Below, piece after piece: positions 12,264-23,861 of a stretch of 64,000 nucleotides of DNA. Within the stretch, counting starts at the first letter, position 1. Every line of letters starts with the position of its first letter. A model generated the notes under the pieces. That model ran no database searches. It was not told where the DNA came from and worked only from the letters and a program-made list of their open reading frames with translations. Made by a program: the position numbers and the translations under genes. Source of the stretch: Combretum micranthum (Eukaryota > Streptophyta > Magnoliopsida > Myrtales > Combretaceae); contig JAMXBD010000814.1 in assembly GCA_024138025.1 (NCBI GenBank), positions 310,001 to 374,000 on the forward strand. Direction: 5' to 3'.

Positions 12264-12900
12264 CTCTAGCTTTGGTGCCTAAACAATAGAAGGAAGGAGT
12301 TTCGGGTTAGATGAAGGTAACTCAATATAAGATACACCATACCTGAGGGGTTGCAACGACTCTAATTCATGTACGGTGTCTTCCAAATCAAAAGGAACTA
12401 CTAAAGTTCTTTCAATCTTCCTCAATTTCTCAATGGTGAGACTCTTTTCAAGTGCGACCTTCAACCTATTCTCATCACTAAAGTCAAACGTTTCCTGTGA
12501 TAATGGGTCAAAAACATCTATTACAAAAACAGAAGAAGTATCATTAGGGTATTTCATGGCATCATAAACATTAAATTTTATAATTTCCCCATCAAACTCC
12601 ATAGTGAGTGTACCATCATGCACATCAATTTTTGTTCTAGAGGTTTTCAAGAATGGTCTTCCTAACAAAATTAAGGATGAGTTTGCAGAATCATCATTTT
12701 CCATATTAAGAACATAAAAATCTGCAGGAAAAACCAACCCATTCACTTGCACCAAAACATCCTCTAATACACCTTCAGGATATACATTGGACCTATCAGC
12801 AAGTTGAACAATCACACCAGTTTCTTTTAATGGTCCAACATTCAAAGATTAATAGACTGACAAAGGCATCACATTAATAGAAGCACCTAAATCACACATG
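12264..12900 (-). pseudogene. Athila protease region and linker
   Basis: The aspartic protease motif D-L-G-A-S-I-N-V-M-P-L-S lies at about 12893-12858. The Leu in place of the Thr of D-T-G is normal for Athila. Six codons on, an in-frame TAA (12850-12848) interrupts the protein; reading then continues in the same frame to a TAG near 12280 and into the polymerase. Both are simple nonsense changes, so decay here came from point mutation rather than rearrangement. Confidence 0.85.
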
Positions 12901-14548
12901 GCCTTAGCAATTCCAAAATTTCCTATCTTACAAGGGATTGTAAACATACCTGGATCCTTGCATTTGGGTGGGAGTTTTCTTTGTAGTATAGCAGAAACAT
13001 TTTCTCCTACACTTATCTTTTCACTCCCCTTAAGCTTCTTCTTATTAGTGCACAATTCCTTCAAAAACTTAGCATATCGAGGTACTTGCTTGATAGCATC
13101 AAGTAAGGGAATATTTACCTCAACTTTGCGAAATGTATCAAGAATTTCCTTTTCCTCCTCTATTTTCTTGGACTTCGCTAATCTTGATGGAAAAGGGGGT
13201 GCTATCGCTTTGGATGGTACAACCAAAGTTTCTCCCATTTGGTTGCCTTGATTGTGTGGTGGTTCTACTTCTTTTTCAGTCTCTTCTCTATCTCTCTTTC
13301 GAGTTGCCTTGCTTGTGGATTCCTGTAGTTCCTTGCCACATCTCAAATTAATTGCATTAGCACTTTGTTTAGGATTTGTGACAGTTTGAGAAGGCAACTT
13401 ACCTTGAGATTCCAACCTACTTACAGATGATGCGAGTTGGCTCATCTGTGTCTCCAAGTTCTGGATATTTTGCTTCGTCTCATCCTGAAATTGTTTTGTG
13501 TTAACAGCTAAAGATTTAACAATTTCCTCTAAAGACATACCTGAACTTGAGGAAGAAGGTTGTGATGCTTGGTTCTGTGGCCTTGGTCGGTAATGTTGAT
13601 AGTTATGCGATTTAGGCCCATAGCTAAGGTTAGGATGATCTCTCCATCCCGGATTATATGTATTTGAATAGGGATCATACTTCCTTTGTGGTTGTCCCAG
13701 GAAACCTCCAATTGCATTGGCTTGCTCTAAAGGTTCCTCTTGGAGTGTGGACACATATCCGTAGGATGATTTGGAGCAGCGCAAATCCCCAAGCCTTAAC
13801 CTGTTGTTGGTTTCCAAGAGCCAACTGCTGCACAAGAGAGGTTAAATCAGAGATTTGATGCTCAAGATGAGAAACACTTGCCTCATTAACCTTTCTTGTC
13901 GATGGATCGTGTCTATATCTAAATTGCTGGGAATTTGCAGCCATAAGAGATATCAATTCCATGGCTTGACCAGGAGTTTTATCGACTATTGCTCCTCCAC
14001 TAGCGGCATCATTTTTCCTTTCTATGGGTATCAATCTTTCATAGAAGTACTGGATAAGAAGCTGTTCTGAAATCCCGTGTTGTGGGCAACAGGCACACAA
14101 CTGTTTGAATCTCTCCCAATACTCGTGAAGATTCTCGGTATCCCTTTGCTTGATCCCACATATATCCCTTCTGATATTAGCAGCTCTAGTAGCAGGGAAA
14201 AATTTATCCAAAAAACAATTTGACCATATCTGTCCAAGTGTTGATGGAACTAGGCGGTAGGTAAAATAGCCAGTCTTTAGCCCTATCCCTCAAGGAAAAT
14301 GGAAAAGCTCTCAACTTGACCTGTTCCTCGAGAACTCCTTGAGGTCTCATGCTCGAACACACAATGTGGAATTCTTTTAGATGCTTATGAGGGTCCTCAT
14401 TTTCCGCCCCATGGAAGGTAGGAAGCAAATGTATCAATCCAGATTTTAATTCAAAAGCTACGTTCAGTTCTGGATATTGGATACATAAGGGCTGCTGATT
14501 CACGTCTGGTACAGCTAATTGTCGCAAAGTTCTATCTTGATTGTCCAT
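12901..14548 (-). pseudogene. Athila gag (broken)
   Basis: Gag forms the virus-like particle. The frame starting at 14548 carries the plant retrotransposon gag domain (blocks L-R-A-F-P-F-S-L and A-K-D-W-L-F-Y-L-P near 14325-14250). It passes into a second frame at about 14211 (F-F-P-A-T-R-A-A-N-I-R and C-C-P-Q-H-G-I) and into a third at about 13800. The change points overlap by only a few bases, as expected of 1-2 base indels. The rest of gag is Gln/Ser-rich and then Lys/Glu-rich. No zinc knuckle is evident, which is usual for Athila. Confidence 0.88.
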
Positions 14549-14770
14549 GTCGTCTTGCTTATAATCGTCTCTTTCGGAATCACTGGATGTATCGAGTTCT
14601 AACTTCTAGTTTCGTCCAAGAGAGGAGGAAGAAGATATTTTGTCCTTGGCACGTGATTTAGCTTCTTTGCGTAATTCCCTGATTGTCTTCTCGATTTCTT
14701 GGTCAAATTCCAGGTCATCTGTACAAGAAGAACGAGTCATAAAGAAAATAGAAATAAATATTCGACACCA
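14549..14770 (-). other. Athila 5' leader
   Basis: This short untranslated stretch lies between the primer site and the first gag ATG. It is purine-rich on the minus strand. No other feature is seen. Confidence 0.6.
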
Positions 14771-14789
14771 GTCCCCGGCAACGGCGCCA
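14771..14789 (-). other. Athila primer binding site (tRNA-Asp type)
   Basis: On the minus strand TGGCGCCGTTGCCGGGGAC lies five bases inside the 5' LTR end. It is the well-known Athila primer site, complementary to the 3' end of a tRNA-Asp, where minus-strand DNA synthesis starts. Confidence 0.92.
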
Positions 14790-14794
14790 AAATT

Positions 14795-15609
14795 TGATGG
14801 GTGTCGAATCCAACAAAATTAAATAACCTACTCTTAAAATTTTGTAAATAGTAGTGAGCAGGATCGTCTCCACAGGGACTGGGGATAATCTATCTCTATT
14901 TCAATAATCAGCAAAAAGAGAAGAAAATTTGGGGTTTTGTATAAACGATTATTTAGAGAATAATTTATTTCTAAAACTAGCAAATACGTTTATTAATGTA
15001 AATTCAACGGCAACAAGTTCTAACCAAAGAATTATCACGGTTCAATTCATAGAGATGATCATTGATGCATAGATTGCTATTCTAATTCATGAATAAATTG
15101 GTTATGACTTTCAACAAGTTCTGAAAATCTATCTCTCCTTAGAGTATTGATAATCAAGATACGATCTTTAATTATTCCCTTATTGATTAGACAACCCTAA
15201 ATAAGCTCTTAAGATTTAATCTATCAATAGCATTAATAATTAGAGAGACTACCAATTCTAATCAATAGATCAAAAGCATGAACTATTTAAATTAGATCAT
15301 AAATCACCATAACATAAATCAATCACTTATTCTGCAACCAATCATGTTATTGTATTACTTATATTGGAACAATCAAACAATTACGGATTTGACGTTCTAA
15401 ATAACAATAATCGCTTGATCAATCAAACAAATAGGCCTAATTCGTAATGACCAATCAGAACAATTGTAACAATTCAAATAGATGAAATATGAATACTCAT
15501 AAATAGAATAAACTCAATAGATCAATTGGATCTCACAATCTTTGATGAATTGATCCCGTAATAATCCTTAGCTAGACTGAGTAATTAATTACTCATGATC
15601 AAGAAAACA
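14795..15609 (-). repeat. Athila 5' LTR, segment 1 (interrupted by Tekay)
   Basis: This segment matches 3543-4350 almost base for base and ends at AAACA (15605-15609), which is repeated at 26328-26332 after the Tekay insertion. The rest of this LTR is at 26333-26961. Confidence 0.93.
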
Positions 15610-17180
15610 TGTCACGCCCCAAAGGGTACCCTAAACGCGACAGTCCACCACACGCGATACTTAAACTTAAGTATGACCACCTTAGTCACCCCATAAGTTT
15701 ACATATCGAGTGTAAGGTGTACTTTCACAACTTGAAAATCAACTTTGATTCTTGTAAGATGAAGCCTTGATGATATACATCCATCAAACCTTCATTTTCT
15801 TAACAAAAGCTTCCATTTTAAGACTTGAAAGAGGGTTTTTAAAATAGGGCATTGACAAGTTACGAATTTTTCTTTTTCATTCCAACTTGAATCTAAGATC
15901 TACTCAATATATAACCATGAAAGCATAAGAAAAACTTAGTAGTAAGCCTTAACTTCTAGATCTACACATAAACATAACTAAAGCTTGATAAAACTCTAGA
16001 TCTACAAGCTATCACAAAACAAGAAGATAAACAAGCCTTCCATATAACAAAAATACTAAGAACAAAAGAGATCATCATCTAGAGGAGTGTTTCACTTCTT
16101 GGCATCATCATCCATAGCCTTTTAAGCTTGTGGAATGTCCTTTGATGCATGAAACATCCATGGTATCATCCTAGAACATCTTATAAGAGCAAAAAGGGAA
16201 AGATTACCTCAAATAATTGCAAGAAATATATGTAAGCAAGAAAGAAAAATGGGGACAGCTTGTTTTCAAGAAGACAAGCAAGAAGAAGAGAAAAGAGAGG
16301 GAAAAAGAGAGAGGAAAAATATAGGGTTTGTAAAGGTGAAAGAGGAAGGAATGAGATGTTTAAATAGAGATAAATGTGTGTTAAATAATTTAAAAAAAAA
16401 ATAAAACACAGCTGCATGGAGAGGGGGCTGGCGTGATTTTATGTAGGGGGTGTTTAGTTTGATTTAATTTATTTTGAAAGTGTAACAAGTTGCATCCATT
16501 TAACTAAAAGAGACTTTAAAATATCAAATAATTGATTAAAAATAATGAAAAGTGGCTAATTTTGGGGAATGGGCAGCTGCAATTTTGGGAAAGGAGTGTA
16601 AGAAAAAGCAAAAGAAGACATAATAATGTGTAGTAATGATAATGTATGTGTACTTGAGATATGGGTTGATAAAGTGGCTTTTTGAATAAGAAAATATATA
16701 AATAAATTAAGAAAAATATTTTTATTTAAGTGCAGAATTTTTATGATTTAAATAAAATAATCAATTAAATTATTTTTAGAAATTTAACAATTAGTTACCG
16801 GTAAGAGTAAAATAAGCTTATATGAGCTATAACTGATATTTTTAGAATCCGAAAAATTCTAAACTTGATATTTTTGAAATCCTTATAAAAATACGAGTCT
16901 AAAAATATTAAAGATATATTTTTAATTTTCCGAGCCCCGGGACACGCTTTCCAAAGCAGTATCCAAACGGGTTCGAAATAAGCCGAAAAACCATCTGATA
17001 TTTTTAATAAATCAAATATTATTACGGACTATTCTAAACACTTTAATTATTTTTCGACTCCTCGATTTACGAACTCGGGTTTGCAGGATCTAAACTGTAG
17101 GGTTTTACTCAAGATCTTGACTTAAGGTCTCCGTAGACTTTCCGGCTTAAGGTTTAGGGCTTAGAAAACAGGGGTTTACA
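15610..17180 (-). repeat. Tekay 3' LTR with internal 2.1 kb deletion
   Basis: Both ends match the 5' LTR, but near 15728-15735 the sequence jumps from the LTR's outer 120 bp to the part equivalent to about 24870. The jump lies at a short ACT shared by the two flanks in solo LTR G, which serves as the undeleted reference. Since retrotransposition makes the two LTRs identical, the loss must have followed insertion. Confidence 0.9.
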
Positions 17181-18400
17181 ACCTACCCACCTTAAAGAAA
17201 GTTTTGTCCGCAAAACTTGAAAGACGTACCTGATCCTCAAACAAACTAGGGTACTTCTGCCGCATTTCACTTTCTGCCTCCCAAGTTGCTTCCTCATGTG
17301 CATGATTCCTCCAAAGAACCTTCACATACTTAATTTCCTTATTCCTTAACTTTTGTATCTTTGTGTCCAAAATCTGTACGGGTGCTCCTCGTAAGTGAGG
17401 TTTTCTTTTAATAACACCGGTTCCAATTCTATAACTTGATCCGGGTCGGCTATGTGCTTGCGAAGAACCGAGACATGAAAAACATTGTGCACTCCCGAAA
17501 GATTTGGCGGTAAGGCAAGGCGGTATGCTAATTCTCCAACCCGTTCCAATACTTCGAAAGGACCAATATACCGGGGGCTCAACTTTCCTTGTGAGCGAAC
17601 TCGATGGATACTTTTGATAGGATTTATCTTTAAATACACATGATCACCCACTTGAAACTCAAGAACCCTTCTTTTCAAATCTGCCCAGCTTTTCTGTCTA
17701 TCCTGAGCTTCCTTCATTCGTTGTTGGATTATCCGAACCTTGTTGGCATCTTGCACTAGATCGGGTCCAAGAACTTCCTTCTCAACATCATCCCAAAACA
17801 ATGGGGATCTACACTTACGTCCATATAAGGCCTCATAAGGCGGCATCTTGATAGTCGAGTGATAGCTATTGTTGTAAGCGAACTCAACCAAAGGTAAATG
17901 CTTCCCAACTTCCCTTGAACTCCATCACACATGCCCTAAGCATATCTTCCAAAGTCTGGATCGTTCTTTCCGACTGTCCATCAGTTTGAGGATGATAGGC
18001 TGTGCTAAAATGCAACTTTGTCCCCAAACACTTCTGCAAGCTTATCCAGAACTTAGACACAAACTCGGGTCTCGATCCGACACAATCCCGGCTGGTACTC
18101 CATGTAGGCGAACGATTTCCTTCATATAAGCCTCGCCAATTTATCCATAGAAAGTCATACTTATTGGCAAGAAGTGAGCAGACTTAGTTAACCGATCACC
18201 ACAACCCATATAGCATCATGACCTGACGGTCCTTGGTAAACCACAAACAAAGTCCATAGAAATCTGGTCCCACTTCCATTCCGGTATAGGCAAAGGTTTT
18301 AACAATCCACCCGGCCTTTGATGTTCTACCTTCACTTGTTGGCATGTTGGGCACTTAATCACAAATCTGCCACATCCCGTTTCATTCCGTTCCACCAATA
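17176..18400 (-). pseudogene. Tekay integrase with chromodomain (broken)
   Basis: The zinc-binding end C-P-T-C-Q-Q-V-K and the first catalytic Asp (S-M-D-F-V-C-G-L) are in the 18398-18216 frame. The catalytic Glu sits in a P-Q-T-D-G-Q-S-E-R block at 17968-17970, seen only by reading across frames. The 17891-17346 frame gives the rest of the core and the conserved L-S-P-R-Y-I-G-P-F-E block. After a frameshift near 17360 the chromodomain follows, with Y-V-K-V-L-W-R-N-H and E-A-T-W-E. That module is thought to guide chromoviruses to heterochromatin, which fits this repeat-dense locus. There are at least three frame breaks. Confidence 0.88.
17181..17195 (-). other. Tekay polypurine tract
   Basis: On the minus strand TTAAGGTGGGTAGGT directly precedes the 3' LTR start TGTAAACCCC. 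Confidence 0.75.
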
Positions 18401-18407
18401 ATGTCCC

Positions 18408-20370
18408 TTAAGGTCTTGGTACATCTTGGTTCCTCCCGGGTGTACCGTGTACCCAGAATTGTGCTTCACTCATGATTTCCTTCCTCATTTCTTCGTCATC
18501 AGGCACACACAATCGTCCTTTCATCCTTACTACATCCTCATCATCTATTGAAAAATCAGTATACTTTCCCTCCTGAACTTCCCTTTTTATCCTTTGTATC
18601 ACTTCATCATAGCGCTGAGCCTCTTTAATCCTTTCCACCAAAGTTGGTTCCAACACCAAATTTGCTATTTCCATTTCCAAGTCTTGCCCAACAAATTCGA
18701 TGCTTAGCCTCTCAAATTCTTTAATCAATTCTTTCTGGTCCGTCAAAAGAGTTGCGACCTCCCCGTGGTTCTTGCGACTCAAGGCATCGGCAACTGCATT
18801 CACCCTTCCCGGGCAATAATTTATCCCCAAATCGTAATCTTTAATTAACTCTAGCCATCTTCGCTGCCTCATGTTCAACTCCTTTTGGGTGAACAAATAC
18901 TTAAGACTCTTGTGGTCGGTGTAGATCTCACACCGTTGTCCATATAGGTAATGTCTCCATATCTTCAAGGCAAAGACAACAGCGGCTAGTTCCAAGTCAT
19001 GCGTGGGGTAATTTTGCTCATGTGGCCTTAGCTGTCTTGAAGCATAGGCAATCACCTTTCCCTCTTGCATGAGAACGCATCCGAGACCATTTTTCGAAGC
19101 ATCACTATGTACCGTATAGGGTTTCTCGGGGTTTGGCAAAACCAAAATCGGAGCAGAGACAAGCCTTTGCTTCAATTCTTGAAAACTTTGGTCCCTCTTT
19201 TCCGTCCAAACAAACTTTTCATTCTTTTGCGTTAACTGAGTTAACGGCTTGGCTATCTTGGAAAAGTCTTGGACAAACTTCCTGTAATATCCGGCTAAAC
19301 CCAGAAAGCTCCTTACTTCAGTCACGGTCTTAGGTGGCTTCCATTCCACCACAGACTTAATCTTCTCGGGTCTACTGATATGCCTTCACCCGACACAACA
19401 TGTCCCAAAAATGAAATCCTATCTAGCCAAAAGTCACACTTAGAAAATTTGGCGTATAGCTTATGTTCCCTTAGGATTTGTAAGGCCATGCGAAGGTGCT
19501 CTTCGTGTTGCTCTCTTGTCTTCGAGTATCAAAATATCATCTATAAACACAATCACACATTTGTCCAACAATGACTTATATACTCGATTCATCAAGTCCA
19601 TGAAGGCGGCAGGAGCATTCGTTAATCCAAAAGACATCACTAAGAACTCATAATGTCCATAACGAGTCCGAAAAGCAGTCTTGGCACATCTTCAGGTTTG
19701 ACCCTTAACTGATGATACCCTGATCGTAGATCAATCCGTGAGAATACACTTGCTCCTTGTAGCTGATCGAAAAGGTCATCAATCCTTGGAAGTGGATACT
19801 TATTCTTAATTGTAACCTTGTTCAACTCCCGATAATCAACACATAGTCTCATTGAACCATCCTTCTTCTTAACAAATAATACAGGTGCACCCCATGGTGA
19901 CACACTTGGTCTTATGAATCCATGGTCCAAGAGTTCTTGCAATTGCTTTTGTAATTCCTTTAACTCAACAGGGGCCATACGATATGGCTTTAGATATCGG
20001 CTCAGTATTTGGCACCAAGTCAATCTCAAATCAATTTCCCTCTTAGGTGGCAAACCTGGTAGCTCATCCGGAAAGACATCGAGAAATTCTTTGACAACCG
20101 TTATATCCTCAATCTTAGGTAATCCTTCTTCTTTTTCTGTTGCATTAAGACAACCTTCACTTTCCACCTTATCCTCTCCATCCATAAGCAACTCAAATGA
20201 GCATAGATCAGTTCCTCTTGAAACTACCGTCTCACCTGTGAACTCAACATCCATTCCATCAACATCCTTGAAATTTACTTTCTTCCTTCGACAATCCACA
20301 ACGGCTTTAGCAATGGCTAACCAACTCATACCCAAAATCACTTCATATTTACTCATCTCCAATACTATCA
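18408..20370 (-). pseudogene. Tekay reverse transcriptase and RNase H (broken)
   Basis: Reverse transcriptase begins in the 20602-19640 frame ([18 protein letters not shown], then [12 protein letters not shown]). The frame is lost near 19700. The catalytic F-I-D-D lies at 19547-19536 in another frame. The 19352-18408 frame resumes with the [11 protein letters not shown] block and RNase H acidic residues in H-S-D-A-S, D-L-E-L-A-A and Y-T-D-H-K-S-L. The catalytic residues are intact, so the breaks look like scattered indels. Confidence 0.9.
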
Positions 20371-20602
20371 AATCACACTTCGTACCATGCCCATGAATCT
20401 CCATTGGACAATCCTTTAGCATCTCATTTGTCGTCACCACACTCCCAGTCGGGGTTCTAACACGAAAGCTAGAGGCAATAGTGGCTATTGGTAAACCAAC
20501 TTGTCTAGCCAATCTGGTGGTGATGAACGAATGTGTGGCTCCCGTGTCAAAAAGAGCATAAGCAGTCGTCTTAGCTATCCGTATGTGTCCTGCGTCCAAC
20601 AC
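20371..20602 (-). pseudogene. Tekay aspartic protease
   Basis: The active-site motif F-D-T-G-A-T-H-S-F lies at residues 18-26 of the 20602 frame (DTG at 20548-20540). This frame runs straight on into the reverse transcriptase. Confidence 0.88.
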
Positions 20603-20692
20603 TTACTAATCACTACCTTCACACCATCCTAACTTATCTTCCTAACTACTTTAACTTAACCAAACTTGTTTTTCTTTTCTTATACTTGAATC

Positions 20693-22062
20693 TTAACAAA
20701 TCAAAGCAGCAGAAAAACAAAGACAAGAGTTAGGAGACCTACCTGTCACAAGACCGAAGTCCGGGCCATTATCCTCCTCGAGAGCAGCCAATCCGCAGTC
20801 TTCATTTCCCATCTCTTCGCATACCCATTGCCCTTCGAGGTTGTAGATCCTCATTCCGTGCATTGCTGACCCAGCACGGCTGCTATTATTGTTCCCACTA
20901 TTCCCGTTCCCGGGTCTTGCTGCTGCTGATCCCCCAAAAGGTTTAGCTGGAGCATTCTTCCTTTGAGGGCACTCATTGGCAAAGTGACCAAATTGCTTGC
21001 AGACAAAGCACATGGTAGTAGTCTTCTTTGGGCAGTTAGCAATCTTGGGATGAGTCGCCACAGAAATAACACTTATCTGCCAACTGTGGGCATTTCTTGG
21101 GGTAGTGATCCCCCTTACATTTCCAGCAACTGACACTCTTAGGGGTAGCCTGTCCCCCACTAGTGTTACCCTTATAGCCATAAGACGGCTTGAACCTCTT
21201 GTGGGAGAATCCAGATCCTGATCCCCCATAAAACTTCTTTCCAAAAACCGAGGGTGGCTTCTCAGCAGTCTTGCCCTTCCTTTTCTTAGCCCCTTCCACT
21301 ATCCGGGCTCTTTCTACTAGCTCAACAAAGTTCTTAATATTAAACTCTTCTAGCCTCATCCTCAACTCCTCATCTAATCCATTTAAGAAAACTCGTATTT
21401 TTAGCTCCTCACTGTGCTTGTAAGAATCCGGAGCATATTGCAGTAATCGACTAAACTCAGTTTCATATTGCTCCACAGTCCTTCCCTTCTGAGCAATGTT
21501 CAGGAATTCTGAGCTGAACTGCACCCGGAGACTTCCGGGGAAGTAATTCTCCAAAACTCATGGCGGAACCTTTCCCAAGTAACTGGTGGCATGAGCTCTC
21601 TTTCTTTCGATTCCCACCAAACCCGTGCATTCAACCGAAGCAGGTAAGTGCCATAATCAACTCTCAGGTGGTGTGGCACTCAAAAGCCCTGAAGGATCGC
21701 TCTATCTGAGCTAACCAATCCTCAGCCTCATCCGGTCTCCCAAAAGTCCCTTCAAAATATCTGTTACTCTTAATGAACTCGGGTAGGGAGCTTCTGTATG
21801 GCCTCATAGGTGGTGGAGGAGGCAAAGGCGCAGTGTGAGAGTGCGCGCTTTCCTGTGCTGGCATCCCCACAGAAGCTTGGGGTGCAGGTGGTGGCGGAGT
21901 TGGAGCTGGAGCTTGTGCTTGTGCCGCTGCCGGCAAACTTTGTCGAAGTGCTTCGAGCACTTGTGTCATTTGTGCCATTTGTCCAAGCATGGCTTGCAAA
22001 GCTACCTGTGTAGCATCTGCAGGAGGATTTGGAGGAGGGGCGGCTTGTTGCCCTTCTTCCAT
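20693..22062 (-). pseudogene. Tekay gag (broken)
   Basis: Gag starts at 22062 with an Ala/Pro/Gln-rich N-terminus, followed by the R-Y-F-E-G-T-F-G-R-P-D-E-A-E-D-W-L block. After a frameshift near 21600 the 21554-21036 frame carries the core. Two Cys/His clusters of nucleic-acid-binding type follow, the second (C-F-V-C-K-Q-F-G-H-F-A-N-E-C) a standard CX2CX4HX4C knuckle at about 20995-20955. A further frame change lies between them near 21050. Confidence 0.88.
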
Positions 22063-22647
22063 ATTGGGTTGATTGGAGGCGCTTTCCTCCTGACGTCTCC
22101 TTCTTCTACCTCGGCTGTAGCAAATTTTATTTTTGTCTAGTTAAGTAATCTTCTCAATATATTCTATTAATGTTTTCAAACGAGGTAACGGAAATAAAAG
22201 AAGTAGTAATACGAGCGGAAAATACAATGTAAAAGGTAAATCAGGGAATTTAAGTAATAAAATTCTGAGATCATAAAACATAAATATAGCTTTATTGAAA
22301 TTTGAACAACACATGCAAAAATCCTCATAATCAAAAATCAAGTAAAATTTTATACTATAAGCAACAACGAAACAATCAACATGTAACAATAACAACACAA
22401 TACCAAAAGCAACTAAAGTAACTAAGCGGCATTCTATGAGAGTCTCATTAGGTCACCTATGAAGGTTTTGATACTAAGTCGATTGTTTCCTAGTGGTTAC
22501 TATCCACAAGGGTTAAGTGATAGGATTTTAGGGCCGATACTATGGTCGTCTTCCCATCTAAGTCTTCCTTAGTAATTCTATTATCCTTCCTTTTTATCCT
22601 TTCTTAAGGCTATTTATTTGTAGTTATGATTGTAAACTCTTAACCAT
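22063..22647 (-). other. Tekay 5' leader
   Basis: This is AT-rich untranslated sequence between the primer site and gag. No conserved domain is seen in any frame. Confidence 0.6.
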
Positions 22648-22659
22648 GCTCTGATACCA
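22648..22659 (-). other. Tekay primer binding site (initiator tRNA-Met)
   Basis: TGGTATCAGAGC on the minus strand lies eight bases inside the 5' LTR. It is the standard initiator-methionine tRNA primer site. Confidence 0.92.
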
Positions 22660-23255
22660 ACTTAAACTGTCACGCCCCAAAGGGTACCCTAAACGCGACA
22701 GTCCACCACACGATATTAAACTTAAGTATGACACCTTAGTCATCCCATAAGTTTACATATCGAGTGTAAGGTGTACTCACAAACTTTTAGGATCACACTT
22801 TGATTCGAGTAGTCTTAAGAAAGCATACATAGCATTAAGAATATAAATCACAACAAAATAGTTAAACTTTACAAAAGCCAAGGGGGCATACCCCCGCCAA
22901 AATAATAGGAGTCTACATCGTTTAGCTCCAATTACATATATGAATTCACATTAAAGAGATTTTCCTAGAAGTCCACGCCTATACTAGGTCCCGACTTCCT
23001 CAAAAGCTCTTTAATTCCATGTGAAACCTGCACAAAGTCCTCTCGGAACATCCAAAAATAGGAACACTGCAACAAAAACTGTTGGGGTATAAGCTAATGC
23101 TTAGTGAGATTCATTTTCTTCAAGTAACATGCCCGACCAAGCTAAAATATCTATACAAGCAAGTTATAATTAAGCAACCATATGAATGCACAAGCAATGA
23201 GCAAGCAAGCATATGACTTTCCGGTAGTCATAAGTGAATGAATTTACGCCCTCCA

Positions 23256-23450
23256 TTCGGGGTTTGGGGTAGTTCATAAGTCATGCAACTACAATTCCAA
23301 AGTTGGTCCATAAGACATGCAACCATAGTCCCAATCTTAAGTGGGGTGGTCCATAAGACATGCAACCACAATTTTAATGTTGGTCCATAAGTCATGCAAC
23401 CATAGTTTCATTATTCGAATGGGGTGGTCCATAAGTCATGCAACCCTAGT
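23256..23450 (-). repeat. Tandem repeats in Tekay LTR
   Basis: Five irregular units share GGTCCATAAG(A/T)CATGCAACCA, spaced about 35-60 bp apart. The same array is in solo LTR G at about 47165-47345. Internal tandem repeats are usual in long Tekay LTRs. Confidence 0.8.
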
Positions 23451-23813
23451 CCCCTTCATTAAAGACCCGCTGCCTCCCAAGTACACCTTTGTCCCACCAA
23501 AGACATACTCGACAATGATATAGACTCACTACGTGATATGCATGTACAGTTTATTCATATAATCATGACATATTACTTAGATAATTTAAAAGTGACCATA
23601 CAATTTTCAGACATTCCAAATCTATACTAGCTCATACAAGATTATTACAACAAAGCTTGCCTCGATATACTTATCGTTCATTCATGCAAGTTTAGATCAC
23701 CATTCAATCACAATTTTATCTTTTCCTAAGTCTAATGCCACTACTACTACAAGCACATCCAAGAGCATAATTAATTGAGAAATGAACTCACTTGTCCATG
23801 TAGTGAAAATCCA

Positions 23814-23861
23814 CTAGTCGTAATAGTCCTCGGGAAGTGGTAACCCGTCCTCCAATTCACC
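23814..23861 (-). other. Conserved LTR micro-ORF, copy I
   Basis: A CTAG acceptor-like site is followed by 15 codons, GELEDGLPLPEDYYD, and TAG. This copy is the same as in solo LTR G. Confidence 0.5.

Noticed and set aside
21810..22140. Two open frames on the plus strand opposite Tekay gag
   Set aside because: They are antisense shadows of the Ala/Pro/Gln-rich gag N-terminus.
22648..22659. tRNA-Met-like sequence as a tRNA gene
   Set aside because: Only the 12-base primer site next to the LTR is present, with no cloverleaf.
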